Shown here: positions 10,838 to 21,635 of the stretch, one piece after another
Numbering within the stretch: the first letter of the stretch is position 1
Layout: every line of letters starts with the position of its first letter
Assembly: GCA_006386115.1 (NCBI GenBank)
Contig: VFIW01000161.1
Coordinates: 1-64,000 of the forward strand
Direction: 5' to 3'
Source: Globisporangium splendens
Lineage: Eukaryota > Oomycota > Peronosporomycetes > Pythiales > Pythiaceae
Length of the DNA: 64,000 nucleotides
Made by a program: the position numbers and the translations under genes
The notes under the pieces: generated by a model
What the model was told of the DNA's origin: nothing
The model's input: only the letters and a program-made list of their open reading frames with translations
Databases searched by the model: none

Positions 10838-13422
10838 GATGCGTTCGTGGAGAAGATTGAAGCGATCGAAGCGTTCTTTAGTCTGTGGATGGATTGCTGT
10901 TGTCGATCCAAGTGCAATTGAGAAATGGACAACACCAGTCAACCCATGCTCTCGGGACAGTCGACTACATACACCACCGTCTGACAACAAGTCAGATCGC
11001 TGGAGTGTTGTTTTTGTGCGACAGACAAACCGAACTCCGGAGATGAAGCCACATCTTTCGACCTTGTCAAGCCGGTGGATCACCAGAGCCGAAAATCCTG
11101 CCAATGTGCAACTCAGACGCTTTTGCGCTCACCTCTGGACGTCATGGGACAAAGCTGGAGGAAGGGGTCGTCAAGGTGCCATCATACGTTGCCACTGTGC
11201 AACTCCTCGTCGATCGCGTGAGTCTTACCTCTCAATAGTCAAGATGTCCATTCTTGCGTCTATATCACGAATTCAAGGCAATTTTTCGCTTCAATCACTA
11301 CATGAATACAATTTATAGCTCATTGTCTGGTACAAAGATATGATATCTTAGAGGTATCGGATCTCCATGCCAAGTTGGCCAAGATGGTCTTCTCGGAAAC
11401 CAGCTGGATCGAGGGGATCCGATCCAAATGTTCTTTGCAGGGACGATTTGCGCGACGGAGAGCGGGTTTAATCCTTGTTGACAGGCAGATCGCTGCGGCT
11501 CCCTGCAGTGCCGCCGGCGCTTCCTGCTTGCTCCACCAGATGGCTCGAGACAGAGCATTCCAGGTGGTGGAACGGGTGTTATGCGCCACAGAGACACCAG
11601 ACATGGGTCGTTTTTATAGTATCTGATCATTCTTTTCTCAGGTGTACATTCGGGTTGAAATGGAAACCGCACGTATTCCCCATTTGTGGCTCGGAGCGCG
11701 TCTGGGGACAAAATCCATTCAGGTCGGACGCATTTTGGCGTGTTTGGAGCCACCTGGCAGTAACACTACCTTTGAGCAACACCTCGCCAAAAGTAAGCTT
11801 GGCAACACCTGGGACAGTCTGTTTATTCGCCATGGTGCCAGACTGCGAGACTGCTGTTCATACACGAAATGTGGCTCATGTGGCAGTCATCAAAAAAGGC
11901 TGTGGCACAGCTGATCATGTATTTCCAGTTTTCTTCTCTTCCCGACTGCGTTTTTGACGCAGCTCAAGTGCCATATCTGTACGAAGCTGGTGGTGGCGCG
12001 AAACGCCACAGTTCTGTCGTAGTTGCAGTCAAGGAGCTGGGGTAATAGCTGGAGGACAACCGAGGCGTTCTGTGTCGGCACGGACAGATTTTTTGTCTAG
12101 TCAGAACTTGGTGTCCACTCAGTACTACGGTACTAAATTAGGTGTGCGGACAACCAGAATTGGAGCCGGAGTCGAGTTGAGTGCTCCGCCTTTGGTCGAG
12201 TACAACTCTTTATTCATGGCTAAAAGAGCCACGAGCTCACTTGGGTATCGAATTGAGCTCAACAGCCTTGTTGCATCGTGTTTTTTTCTAACGCAAAACC
12301 GCATCTCTGGGAGTTTGTGGGCGAGCCGTCACGCGCGAAAATGACACCGAGTACTGTGCATCAGATAAAATCTACTCAGTAGACTGTATACCCACGTCAA
12401 GTGGTGAGTCAGCCCGCAGTGCCGCTCGCTGCCGTTCACCAAGTCCAACTCGAGCTCACTACATAATCAGCGGCTCCATTCGGCCAGCCAAGAACGCCTT
12501 TCCGTCAATCGTTTCGAAGTCAAAAGTAGGCAGCCTGCTTTCGGAATTCGTACCATTTCCCACCTGGTTCACCAGGCGCCGCAAGATTCGTCGAGTCCAA
12601 AATGAGCTCAAAACTTAATCAAAGGGTTAACTCAATTGAACAGGAGGCGCCTTTCCATTAGTCGCTTCAACATCAAAGTTCAGATGAGCCCAAGTTCAGA
12701 TATTGCGTACCATTTCGTACCTGGTTCCTCAATTTCTGCTGGATAGGTACATACCCGTTTTCCCCTCTACGTTCGACAGCAGTGCCACGCACGGCGCGTT
12801 TCCATTCAACCGCAAGACGGACTTGGATTCCCATCCGTTCCGGCTTGAATCCATGCGTAGCTGCTCAACGTGAAAGTCGCCTTCGGATACTGTAGTCCTC
12901 TGGGAAAATTTGGGTACATGTCTGCTGTTGATGATTATCAACCTCGCCAGCAATCACGCGTATAGTTTAGATGCATTACAGGCGACTGGGATACGTGCTT
13001 GCCTTGCCCAGATGGGGAATTAATACTCTTCTCTTAAAGTCGACCGCTGCTTGCTGATGCTCTCATACTTGGGCATTCTTAGGCGATCTCCACTCACTCG
13101 AGAAGCTACTCAGCGCGAGATCGTTGAAGCTTTGAAATCCTGCATATTATTGCTCGTGATGCGCATTTGCAGGAAGGAACCTTTACCCTGCTTTGGCTCT
13201 TGTTCAGTGACTTATTTCACGTTGATCTTCTCCGCTGGACGATGGATGGGGTGCTGTATCGTAAGACAGATATGCTCAGCGAAGTGATAATTGGATGATC
13301 GACACTCTCGTTGAATAGGACGAACTGGTTTATAAAATATTGTACACAGGTGTATGCTGCAACGGCTCTACTTCTACTTAGCCGATTCTAACACTATAGG
13401 CTGTTCACGCTCGCAATTGCTT
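10838..13422. other. Spacer between zinc-finger paralogues 3 and 4
   Basis: No supported gene. Holds a degenerate roughly 150-bp tandem repeat at about 12496-12950. The minus frame at 11313-11753 (146 aa) resembles nothing I know. Confidence 0.45.
12496..12950. repeat. Degenerate tandem repeat, about 150-bp period, three units
   Basis: Unit starts GCCTTTCCGTC (12496), GCCTTTCCATT (12649) and GCGTTTCCATT (12796) recur at 153 and 147 bp. Units 1 and 2 both carry TACCATTTC followed by ACCTGGTTC about 55-59 bp further on. Conservation is low elsewhere. Confidence 0.4.
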
Positions 13423-14229
13423 TCAAAAGTGCATGACAACAAAGGGCTCCTCAAGCGGCATCTGCGCTGCAAAATGCGAAGGCGCAAACGGAGCCGCATT
13501 GTACTGCATGTGTTGGCTGTATTGAGCGTGCTCGAGCGCATCCACGAACCCGGTAGCGTGCGGTTCATCTTCAGGGAAAAGACAGTGGAGCACGTCCATC
13601 ATGTCGTGGTCGATGACGCGATCGGATGCGCCAGCCGTGAACGTGGATCCAGACAGCCACGTATTCGCGCCTGGGTAGCCGGCATGGAAGTGCTGGTGCA
13701 CTTCGACGGGACTCGACGCAGTCTGGCAGACGTTCTTCTTTTCCGCTTGCGCCGATCCGTTGGCTCGGAAATCCTTACGCTCGACGCAGTGCTGGGTGCG
13801 CATGTGGCGCGAGAGGTTGCCCGAAGTGCTGAACGTCTTGGCGCAGTCCTCGAGAGGGCACGCATACGCAGCACTCCCCATGTGCACCTTGAGGTGGCGC
13901 GTGAGCTTCTCTTGCTTGGTGAAGATGCGCGTGCACGTCGGAACGGGGCACTCGAGCTTCTTCAGCGTGTGCAGACGGCGGTGACGCGCGAGGTTGCCAG
14001 ACGTGCTGAAGCGCTTGGCACACGTCGGGATCGCACACTGGTACGGCTTTTCACCCGTGTGGGTCTTGAGGTGCTCGCGGAGCGTGAACTTGCGGTGGAA
14101 CCGGCGGCCGCAATCCTCCTCAGGGCACACGAACGTTCGCTCGCGAGTCTGCTCGTCGCTTTCATACAGAGACGCAAGGTGCTCCACCTGGACTGGAGAC
14201 TCTGGCATCGCGACTTTGAATTGGTACAT
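13423..14229 (-). CDS. C2H2 zinc-finger protein, four fingers (paralogue 4 of 4)
   Basis: Start set at the ATG at 14229 (MYQFKVAMPES), 268 aa. An ATG at 14271 is in frame, but the intervening residues T-H-T-H-T come from a (GT)n microsatellite, so it is probably 5' UTR; a later ATG (MPESP) is also possible. Four C2H2 fingers lie at about residues 33-150 with the TGEKPYQC linker. The tail is acidic and His-rich and holds VIDHDMMDVLHCLFPEDEP, the C-terminal motif of this family, ending VVMHF. It is the last of four co-oriented paralogues. Probably a DNA-binding transcription regulator; specific function unknown. Confidence 0.84.
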   Translation of the reverse strand: MYQFKVAMPESPVQVEHLASLYESDEQTRERTFVCPEEDCGRRFHRKFTLREHLKTHTGEKPYQCAIPTCAKRFSTSGNLARHRRLHTLKKLECPVPTCTRIFTKQEKLTRHLKVHMGSAAYACPLEDCAKTFSTSGNLSRHMRTQHCVERKDFRANGSAQAEKKNVCQTASSPVEVHQHFHAGYPGANTWLSGSTFTAGASDRVIDHDMMDVLHCLFPEDEPHATGFVDALEHAQYSQHMQYNAAPFAPSHFAAQMPLEEPFVVMHF

Positions 14230-14230
14230 T

Positions 14231-14243
14231 GTGTGTGTGTGTG
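14231..14243. repeat. (GT)n microsatellite at zinc-finger paralogue 4 start
   Basis: Uninterrupted GT run directly beside the chosen start codon; read on the minus strand it is (AC)n and makes T-H codons in the upstream extension. Confidence 0.7.
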
Positions 14244-15300
14244 TGCGGTAGTTGTCTGGGAGCTGATCCAACGAACTTCAGGGAAGTGAAGTGGTGGTGG
14301 GGTGGCAAGATGCTGGCAAGTTGAGTTGTGAGCGAGCGAGTGACAAGTCCCGCGTTGTGCGCTCCGTCCGCCCTCGGGCGGTCACGACCCAGAGCCACGT
14401 CCCTTGCCGATCGAGGATGGATCCTTCCTTGGCATGTTTGACCATCCAAGAGGAAAACAAAAAAACACCTGGGAAAAGCCCTGACATGGTTTGTATTACA
14501 CATAGAAGTCGATTTCACGCGAGCAAGGGAGGCGGACTCAGACTGCCGCAAACAGACATGAATCTTGTCGCGGCTTCGTGTCCCGTCCAAGGGACAAAAC
14601 CGAGCCAACGTGCAGTGTACTGCACTCAAGTACGAGAGAGACAGAATAGCCTCGGTGAGTCTCTGTTACCCAAGCCTTGGGATCGTCTGCCTCTTTCATA
14701 TGGGCGAGAGGTCACAGTTGGAGTCGCCAGATCAAAGTGAGCCGTTGGAGCCTGGTCTAGGTCTGGGTACCGGTAGGACTGCTCACTTCGTTCTAGTATA
14801 AACCCAATTCTAGGTATCTACTTGATGCACTCTCGTTGTGCCGTCCGTCGTAAATTCAAATCCTCTTGGAACAACCGCTGCACAGAGACCTGGCAAAGCG
14901 TGCAAAAGACAGACGACGGCGGCACAGAAGACATGACCGCAGCTGCGCGCGCATTTCAGCATGACGAGCGAGCGCCTGTGACGTCCCCAGTCGGATAGAA
15001 CCAGGTGGTGGACGGGGGCGACATGGTCACGTATGCAGATTCCACTCTAGCAACAGCATCTTTTCACATCAAAACCGTTGTCCCGAGTAATGTACACTAG
15101 TTTCTCTTTCTAAGAGCACGTTGTTCTCAGAGACAACAAGATTGCTGTCTCAACAAGTTCAGCGCAGTGTCCACTGCGAAGAGATGCCGTTTACACAGAG
15201 CTTTTCTCGTAACCGTATTGAACTGTTTCCGACTACCAGCATAATCCCTGTGCGTAGGCAGAGAGCGATACCAAATATTCATTGTGATATACGGATCTCC

Positions 15301-15655
15301 TTTTTATTGGTTAGTTCGGTTCCTAATTGTTAATATCATTTAGCAGCGGAACTAACCAATGAAAACGAGAAGCTCATATATTATATGAGCACATTCAGCA
15401 TGATGGCAACTACACGTGCAAACACCACGCCAGATAATTTACAGTTTAAAAGCAGAACCTTTACTTCTGGGATACTGGATGTAGCTTCAAAACGCTCTGT
15501 TTTGAGCTGAGCGGAGGTGGAGTTGTCACAGACACGCAATATAAAACGTGTGCAAAAGTGAAAAGTTGGTGAACTGCAATTCATCATTTAGCAGAAAACC
15601 ACCAAGCTCGAAGTTGACTCTATATTTGTCTATTTTAGAATCAACTTTGAGCTGG
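15301..15655. repeat. Cluster of three hairpin-forming inverted repeats
   Basis: ATTGGTTAGTTC at 15306-15317 is the perfect inverse of 15349-15360, with T/A-rich flanks extending the stem. GCTCATATA at 15372-15380 pairs perfectly with 15382-15390 around one base. AGCTCGAAGTTGA at 15605-15617 pairs with 15641-15653 with one mismatch. ATCATTTAGCAG also occurs twice as a direct repeat (15335 and 15584 regions). Resembles relics of miniature inverted-repeat elements, but no clean element boundary or target duplication was found. Confidence 0.45.
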
Positions 15656-18348
15656 TATTCGATTTTGTGGGAAAGCAACCGAGTTATTGTTGCACTTGCT
15701 TTTCTTTTATGAATCAGCGGACGCTCTTATATCATAAACCCACGGTTCAATGAATGACATCCGAGATATGCAAGAAATATCGTCCAGCGAAACGATCTCT
15801 TATATAGAATTTGTTCGGTATGAGTGACATCCGCTTTGTTTATAAAATGGATGGCAAAATAGCTGGACAAAACCCTCTCATATATCGTAATGCAACGGTA
15901 CAGTCGAATCTCTTATTCCAAACTTGGCAAAACCATTCGCTCCTGTTGACAAAAGCAAATCGTTCCCACTTTCCACCATAGCGATCAGCCATCTCGATTA
16001 GTGAGCAGATTCTTCTCCCACTACGCCTGCCTGAAACCCACTTATCCCAAAGAGGCAGCGTGCGCTTTTACACATCGCTATCCCTGCCTGTTGTGGAGAC
16101 CTTGGTTGCGCACGCAGAAGCTCCTTTGCAGGTGTAAAGCGAGTTTTCATGCAAGTTGAACGAGCCAAAGGAAAAGCGCAGCAGCCGTGTCTTCCGTGGA
16201 TTATCCAGGAACGCGAAACACGCGACAGATCTGACAGCAGAGACGAGAGAACATTCCAAACACAGCATGCTTACTGTACGTCAGTTTACTGTAGATGGCA
16301 CAAAATTGTTTGCAGGAAGGTGAGACAAGGAGCACATATTGCGGAAGAAGAAGGATCTCTCGCAAATCTGCAGTTTGAAGGTGGCGGAAGGAAGAAGAGA
16401 AAACGGAACAGAAACAATCACCCTCTGGTCGTGTCTGTTCAACCCCGTTGTCACCGTCTTTGTAGCCCGGGCTCAAATGTAACAAACCATAAGCAATACG
16501 ATGGTGGAGACTGGCTTGTCTGCGCTCTCGGGAGTTCTTCTGTCAAAGCCGCCATCTGGACAATCGAACGACACAGGCGCGCCCGTTGCTGTTACGGTAC
16601 GGGTGCTTGTTTTTGTCGGTCTCACTTGCTCCTTTACAGCATAAAGTCGCTATTGACACAAACCACATCGACGCAAAACGGTAATCAATCAGCCAACAAG
16701 ATTCGAGTCTTGCATTGAGGTTTGACTGACGACCACACCTTTCAATATTGCGCATTCGGTTATTATAAACAGCGCTGAGTTTATTGACAAAAGCCATGAA
16801 TCGCTCGTGATCTGTTGGATTGTGGGTGCAGCAACGTTCGAGAAACTTGAACCATGAAGTTGTCGTGCAACGACGTGCACATTATCCGGGCACCAACATC
16901 CATGCTCTTGTTTTCGCTATCGAAAAGACAGAGGCGCAAACACTCAGATAATTATCCGGCAATCGTATATTAATTATACTTTTTGGGATGGTGTCAGTAG
17001 CCATCCACAACACCAAACTTGAGATTTTGCGCACCAATTGCATACCTTTTGCTCAGCTTGGTTCTCCTGTGGCGTGCTCTTACGGCGTCCGGGGTATTGT
17101 TGGAAAATATCCTGCAACTGGGAAGTTCACGCACTCTGCATGCCTTTTGCGTTCCATTCACGCTGCCTTTCTCAGTGTCACCTCGAGTTGTGTAGACATC
17201 GTCCCGTCGTGCTCAGGGAAGAAAAAATGAACTGCACCCATTTCTATTCGACACCATGCTTCTGTTGCTGGCTCTGCTGCTGCTTAATCAAAGTGTGCAT
17301 GCCCTCCATCCTCGCGCCTCCTCGCAGTTCCAGAATTTAATACAGCACGCGCATGCGGCGTAATCCGCAATGTCACAACGCATGCAGCCAGGGCTGTCTT
17401 TTTTGCGATAAATTTGGTTCGAGACAACAACAACCAATGCAATCCGATACCCTGCGAAAAAAATGCATGGCCAGATACAGGCACTGAAGCCAAGCACAAA
17501 ATGCGAGGCATCCCCGAGGGAGAGACGAATCCATTCATTGCGCTTCCTCGAACATTCTCTTCGATACGCGTTGAGATCTTTTCGATGCTGCAAATGTATC
17601 GTGTGCACTGTACCCATCTTTCCATGCACTGAAAAGAGGGTTCAGTTGACTTGAGACAAAAATCGCAATGGAATTGGGAGTGCTGCCCAAGTGACCATAC
17701 AGTGAACTCGACGGTGTGTGTCATTGATGTCTCTGCGTCTTGCGCATTGTGTGCAAGTGTCTGATCGAGAAGGACAGCGTTCGTAGGTCGAGATTTTGGA
17801 ACCCAGGTAGTGGCTCGATAATGCGTCGCCAGCAGCAATAAAGGTAGCACTTTGGAGCAGACCTTCAAGACTCGGCACCGACCATGTTCGAGCACCAGTC
17901 GCGCGCTCGGTTGCTTTGCTGTGCAAGTTGAGACTGCAAAAGGTGGCGAGAGACTCGACTCAGTTGATGAGTTTGAATCAGGTGAGTGCATTTTCCACCA
18001 ATGAACGACGAGATGCTGTGATGTTGTGTGAGCCGGGAGTGATTGTCCTGATGCCAAGTGAAATAAGGTGGGACACACTACAAACTGCTCTGCTCTCCTT
18101 AATTATACATTACCTTTACAATTACATATATGTCGTTCACAAGTGCAATCCAATGCAAGACAATAATTGAAATAATAGCATTTTGTTATTCGCATATTTT
18201 AATACAGGAGGCATAATGCTCATCAAATCACTGCGATTATGTAGAGGTAGTTTGGCTGTCGGCATCGACTCATCCATCCAAGTGTCGACAATGACAAGCA
18301 AACAACAGCGCTAGCCAGGAAACAGGCAGCACACGAACGGCCTGAAGG

Positions 18349-20634
18349 ATGCGGTCGCAGCGCAGCAGAGCGAGACGCTCGGTGCTGCTCCGCTTGGTTC
18401 TGCAAGTGTGGGTCGTGGCGCTTCTCACAAAGTGTCAAGCGGTTCGTGTCAATGAAGAGACTGATGCTGCTGGGAGGAACCTGTTTGATACTTCGAGCAC
18501 TGAGTTGACTGTGGATGGCGGAGACCAAGATACCACTGAGACCAAGACGTTGCGCATCGAGGCATCGCCAGTAGTCCAGTTGCGCTCACAAGACTCGCAC
18601 GATGCTGACACGACAAACGGCGATTCCGACGACTCGGACGGCGACTATGGCATCGGCTATGGCTATGGCTGGGATGGCGATATATTTGACGACGACGACA
18701 ACGATAGTGACGATGACTTGCCCTCATTCTTAAATCCACATCAAGATCCCCAGGCAACACGGCGAAACCAGTTCACACTTGGTCGGCAATGGCACGTGTT
18801 CCCAGCAACCGAGCAAGGAGTTGCCCACTGGGACTTCCAGATCGCGTTGTCACTCCCTGGCCAAACGTTTGTCCACATCCTGAAAGATGATCCAGACTAC
18901 AAGAACGAGCGCAAGCAATACAAGCACAGCGATGACTGGGCTCCGATTGCCAAAGTCGTCGCGGAGAGCAACGATTCGGTGCTACTGAACGACTTGAACG
19001 TCCTTGAGACTACCGAGGGCTGGTCCGTTTCATCTGTCCAAGACGTTGCTGGAACGCCAACAGCGCGGCGCATCGACGACCTCGTAGTGCGTGTGTACCT
19101 GAATAGAAAAGAGTACAAGAGCCAGCAACTCAAGTCGCTCGTCTCCACTGGAACGGGCGATGTGATCGTGCACAAGAGAGTTTTGCCTCGTTCCGCTATA
19201 AGCTTGCAAATCTCGTCACACGATAATGGCCGCCTATTTGTCCAGTCCAGCTCGTCGCTTTCATACACGGCGCTCGCCTTCGAAGCGACTGGAAATGCAA
19301 GTCTGTACGCGCATTTCACTGGCTCCGTTTCAATCGGAGCCTCCATGTACATCACTGTTGACGGCACGAGCTCGATTGGGATTCGTGCAGATTACGTCTC
19401 AGCATCGCAGGCCACGGTCACCGCTGTGGACGCTGCCGATGTCTGTGTCTCGGCAAGCTACTTGATCGTTGGCGGAAAAATGAATGCTGCAGTCCTTGGC
19501 GATGGGTCGGTCACCATGTTTGCGGATCGCGGGCAGATCTCCATGGAATCAATAACTATCGACGGTTCGGGAAATGTGGACACCAGCACCGTGAACTCAA
19601 TGAGCACTGATGTGACTATCCGTGGTGGCGCAGGCAGCGCTGCCGTTCGCTCGATGACTAAACTGAGCTACGACGCACCCGCTAGTTCGCATGTGTGGTA
19701 CCGGGGGAGACCTCCCATGTCTCTGACAAGCACCCCTGGGTCGCCTCCACTGGGAAAGCTGGATTCGTCTTCTTCAAGTGCAAAGTGTCGTGCAGTGGTG
19801 ATTCCCGACGAGCCGAAAGCTGGCCGCTTTCCACCTCTTGAGTCGCCGGTCTCGCAATCTCGTGCCGCACCCGTGGATCTCACTTCGAGTCACAAGACGA
19901 CGGCAGCCTCGCCATCCTCCATCCTTACCACAGGAGGGAGTTTCACAACTCCAGAGGCTCACGACAAGATAGACAAAGCGAACGATAAGGTGGCTAGAGC
20001 AGAGGCTAAAGCTGAAGCAGCGACATCAAAGGCAAGAGATATTATGAAGACATTGCCTCCTGGGATCGGTGCCGGAGGTCCCTGGCAAAATCCATATCCG
20101 TTCGCCAACGCACCAGCGCCAACACCAAATCCAACGCCAACGCCAACGCCAACACCAACGCCAACGCCAACGCCAACGCCAACACGCCAACACCAACGCC
20201 AACGCCAACGCCACGCCAACGCCACGCCAACGCCAACGCCACGCCAACGCCACGCCAACGCCAACGCCAACGCCAACGGCCAACGCCAACGCCAACGCCA
20301 ACGCCAACGCCAACTGCCAACGCCACGCCAACCCCAACCGCCAACTCCAACGCCAACGCCAACACCAACGCCAATACTAACGCCAACGCCAACACCAACG
20401 CCAACGCCAACGCTGACCAATGCGGCGGATGCACCAGCTGTGACACCCACGACGAGCACTACAGCCGGCGTCTCCAAGTGGAAGATCCAGGATATGTATC
20501 TTCAACTTGCCGCTGGATTCGTCGCGTTCATCTGGCTTTTGCACCAGCTCTTATATTGCTGCGATCGATGCAGCCGACGGCGAAGTTATGAGCCCATCCA
20601 AGGAGGGGACGACGATCCACCTGTGGTTGTTTGA
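18349..20634 (+). CDS. Secreted/type I membrane protein with GIN-like beta-repeat region and PT-rich stalk
   Basis: 761 aa, no intron. A basic N-terminus followed by VLLRLVLQVWVVALL (about residues 11-27) looks like a signal peptide. Next comes an acidic Asp/Gly/Tyr-rich stretch near residues 85-125. About residues 290-440 hold short alternating repeats (SLYAHFTGSVSIGA, TVTAVDAADVCVSAS, SVTMFADRGQISME), the style of GIN/DUF2807 beta-solenoid adhesin domains; this is a resemblance, not a proven hit. Residues 590-690 are PT/QR/NA low complexity from the hexanucleotide repeat. A C-terminal TM helix (AAGFVAFIWLLHQLLY, about 721-736) is followed by a Cys/Arg-rich cytosolic tail. Likely a surface or wall-associated protein on a repeat stalk. 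ATG at 18349 is the first in frame. Confidence 0.75.
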   Translation: MRSQRSRARRSVLLRLVLQVWVVALLTKCQAVRVNEETDAAGRNLFDTSSTELTVDGGDQDTTETKTLRIEASPVVQLRSQDSHDADTTNGDSDDSDGDYGIGYGYGWDGDIFDDDDNDSDDDLPSFLNPHQDPQATRRNQFTLGRQWHVFPATEQGVAHWDFQIALSLPGQTFVHILKDDPDYKNERKQYKHSDDWAPIAKVVAESNDSVLLNDLNVLETTEGWSVSSVQDVAGTPTARRIDDLVVRVYLNRKEYKSQQLKSLVSTGTGDVIVHKRVLPRSAISLQISSHDNGRLFVQSSSSLSYTALAFEATGNASLYAHFTGSVSIGASMYITVDGTSSIGIRADYVSASQATVTAVDAADVCVSASYLIVGGKMNAAVLGDGSVTMFADRGQISMESITIDGSGNVDTSTVNSMSTDVTIRGGAGSAAVRSMTKLSYDAPASSHVWYRGRPPMSLTSTPGSPPLGKLDSSSSSAKCRAVVIPDEPKAGRFPPLESPVSQSRAAPVDLTSSHKTTAASPSSILTTGGSFTTPEAHDKIDKANDKVARAEAKAEAATSKARDIMKTLPPGIGAGGPWQNPYPFANAPAPTPNPTPTPTPTPTPTPTPTPTRQHQRQRQRHANATPTPTPRQRHANANANANGQRQRQRQRQRQLPTPRQPQPPTPTPTPTPTPILTPTPTPTPTPTLTNAADAPAVTPTTSTTAGVSKWKIQDMYLQLAAGFVAFIWLLHQLLYCCDRCSRRRSYEPIQGGDDDPPVVV
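20116..20412. repeat. (CCAACG)n-type hexanucleotide minisatellite inside the membrane-protein gene
   Basis: About 300 bp of CCAACG/CCAACA units with occasional 5-nt or shorter units such as CCACG. The three forward frames read PT, QR and NA; the three reverse frames read VG, AL and WR. None contains a stop, so all six frames are open across the repeat. Within the gene's frame the product switches between PT, QR and NA blocks, showing that indels have changed repeat phase. Confidence 0.85.
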
Positions 20635-21635
20635 TCCATGCCGTGGAGCTAGCAGCGAAGTACAGAGAAGAATTTTTCATGTTAAAACCAAAATGGCTAA
20701 TAGTGATAATGATAAATTGAATGAAGAAATGAACAGAAACACCGGAACACTCAGCGGTACTGGCTATTTGAATTCGTCAGCATTTACATCATTGGAGTCT
20801 CCGAGTCGCGGATTAGCAAACCAGGGTCACGCCAGCGCCTCAAGCATCGGCACACAATCGCAACCTTGCTGAATACTCTAAAAGAACTTGGCTATGACTG
20901 CATCGCACTAGAATTATGAAGGTTCGAGTCAGCAGCACTTTCGATGAGAGTAACGCAGGATCCGAAATGAGTTGGACCAATGCATCGCATGCAATGTCGC
21001 GGACGTGATGATCGAAAAGCAGGAGTGGATTTCGAGGTGATAGTGGTGCAGATTGAAGCCGCACTGAAAATCCGCTCAGCTTGCTTGGATCAGTGTGCTC
21101 ATAGCAGAGACCAACGGATCAGGTTGTCCAACACCAGCAGACAACATCCAGAAGTGAGTCGCTAGTTTGAACCATGCGGACATTCTAGGACTTATTGTGA
21201 TATAAAAGGAGCTTCACAACAAAACTGGGTTGACTGCTCAATGTATTTTAGAATTTTGCAACAGGATGACCCGTTTTCGTCACACGATTACATTTCTAAG
21301 CAATGATTGCAAATATTCACCCTGATTGGGTGAAAAATGTGTGGTACCGTCTCAACAAAATCCAGTCATCCATCGTACCTCATACTCACACTCGTTTTCA
21401 TCAAAATATCACATTGTACATTTTAAAAATAGGACATTTTGGAAACAAATACAGTCATAAGAAGGAATGATGCATTTTGACAGAGTCCCACAAAAAAAGG
21501 GATTTCGTGCACCAGATTTGCATGCTGACCGAGTGGCGAAATTTGACAACAGCACTCTGCCTTTTGCTGTCTCGTGCGCAGAACTGCAGGAAGTTCCACA
21601 TTCCCCAAAACTCACGCGTCTGGTAGAAGACTGAG
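20635..21635. other. Intergenic
   Basis: No supported gene. Serves as 3' flank of the membrane-protein gene and 5' flank of the coiled-coil regulator gene. Confidence 0.5.
21599..21611 (+). promoter_or_regulatory. Possible Inr-like element
   Basis: CATTCCCCAAAAC, partly matching the oomycete initiator consensus, 25-37 bp upstream of the ATG at 21636. Weak inference. Confidence 0.22.

Larger units (their letters stand above)
14230..18348. other. Gene-free region with clustered inverted repeats
   Basis: No coding frame with recognisable content. The longest open frames (189 aa plus at 16149, 264 aa minus at 17284) look like chance frames rich in C, H, W and S. Three separate inverted repeats lie between 15301 and 15655. 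Confidence 0.45.

Noticed and set aside
13354..14289. 311-aa plus-strand frame over zinc-finger paralogue 4
   Set aside because: Antisense shadow; similar frames lie opposite all four zinc-finger genes.
14840..14880. TTCAAATCC resembling a tRNA T-loop
   Set aside because: No matching acceptor, D or anticodon stems around it.
17284..18078. 264-aa minus open frame
   Set aside because: No recognisable motif, composition like random sequence, no paralogue in the window.
19959..20477. 172-aa minus frame of VGVGVG repeats
   Set aside because: Product of the hexanucleotide repeat being open in every frame; no gene evidence.
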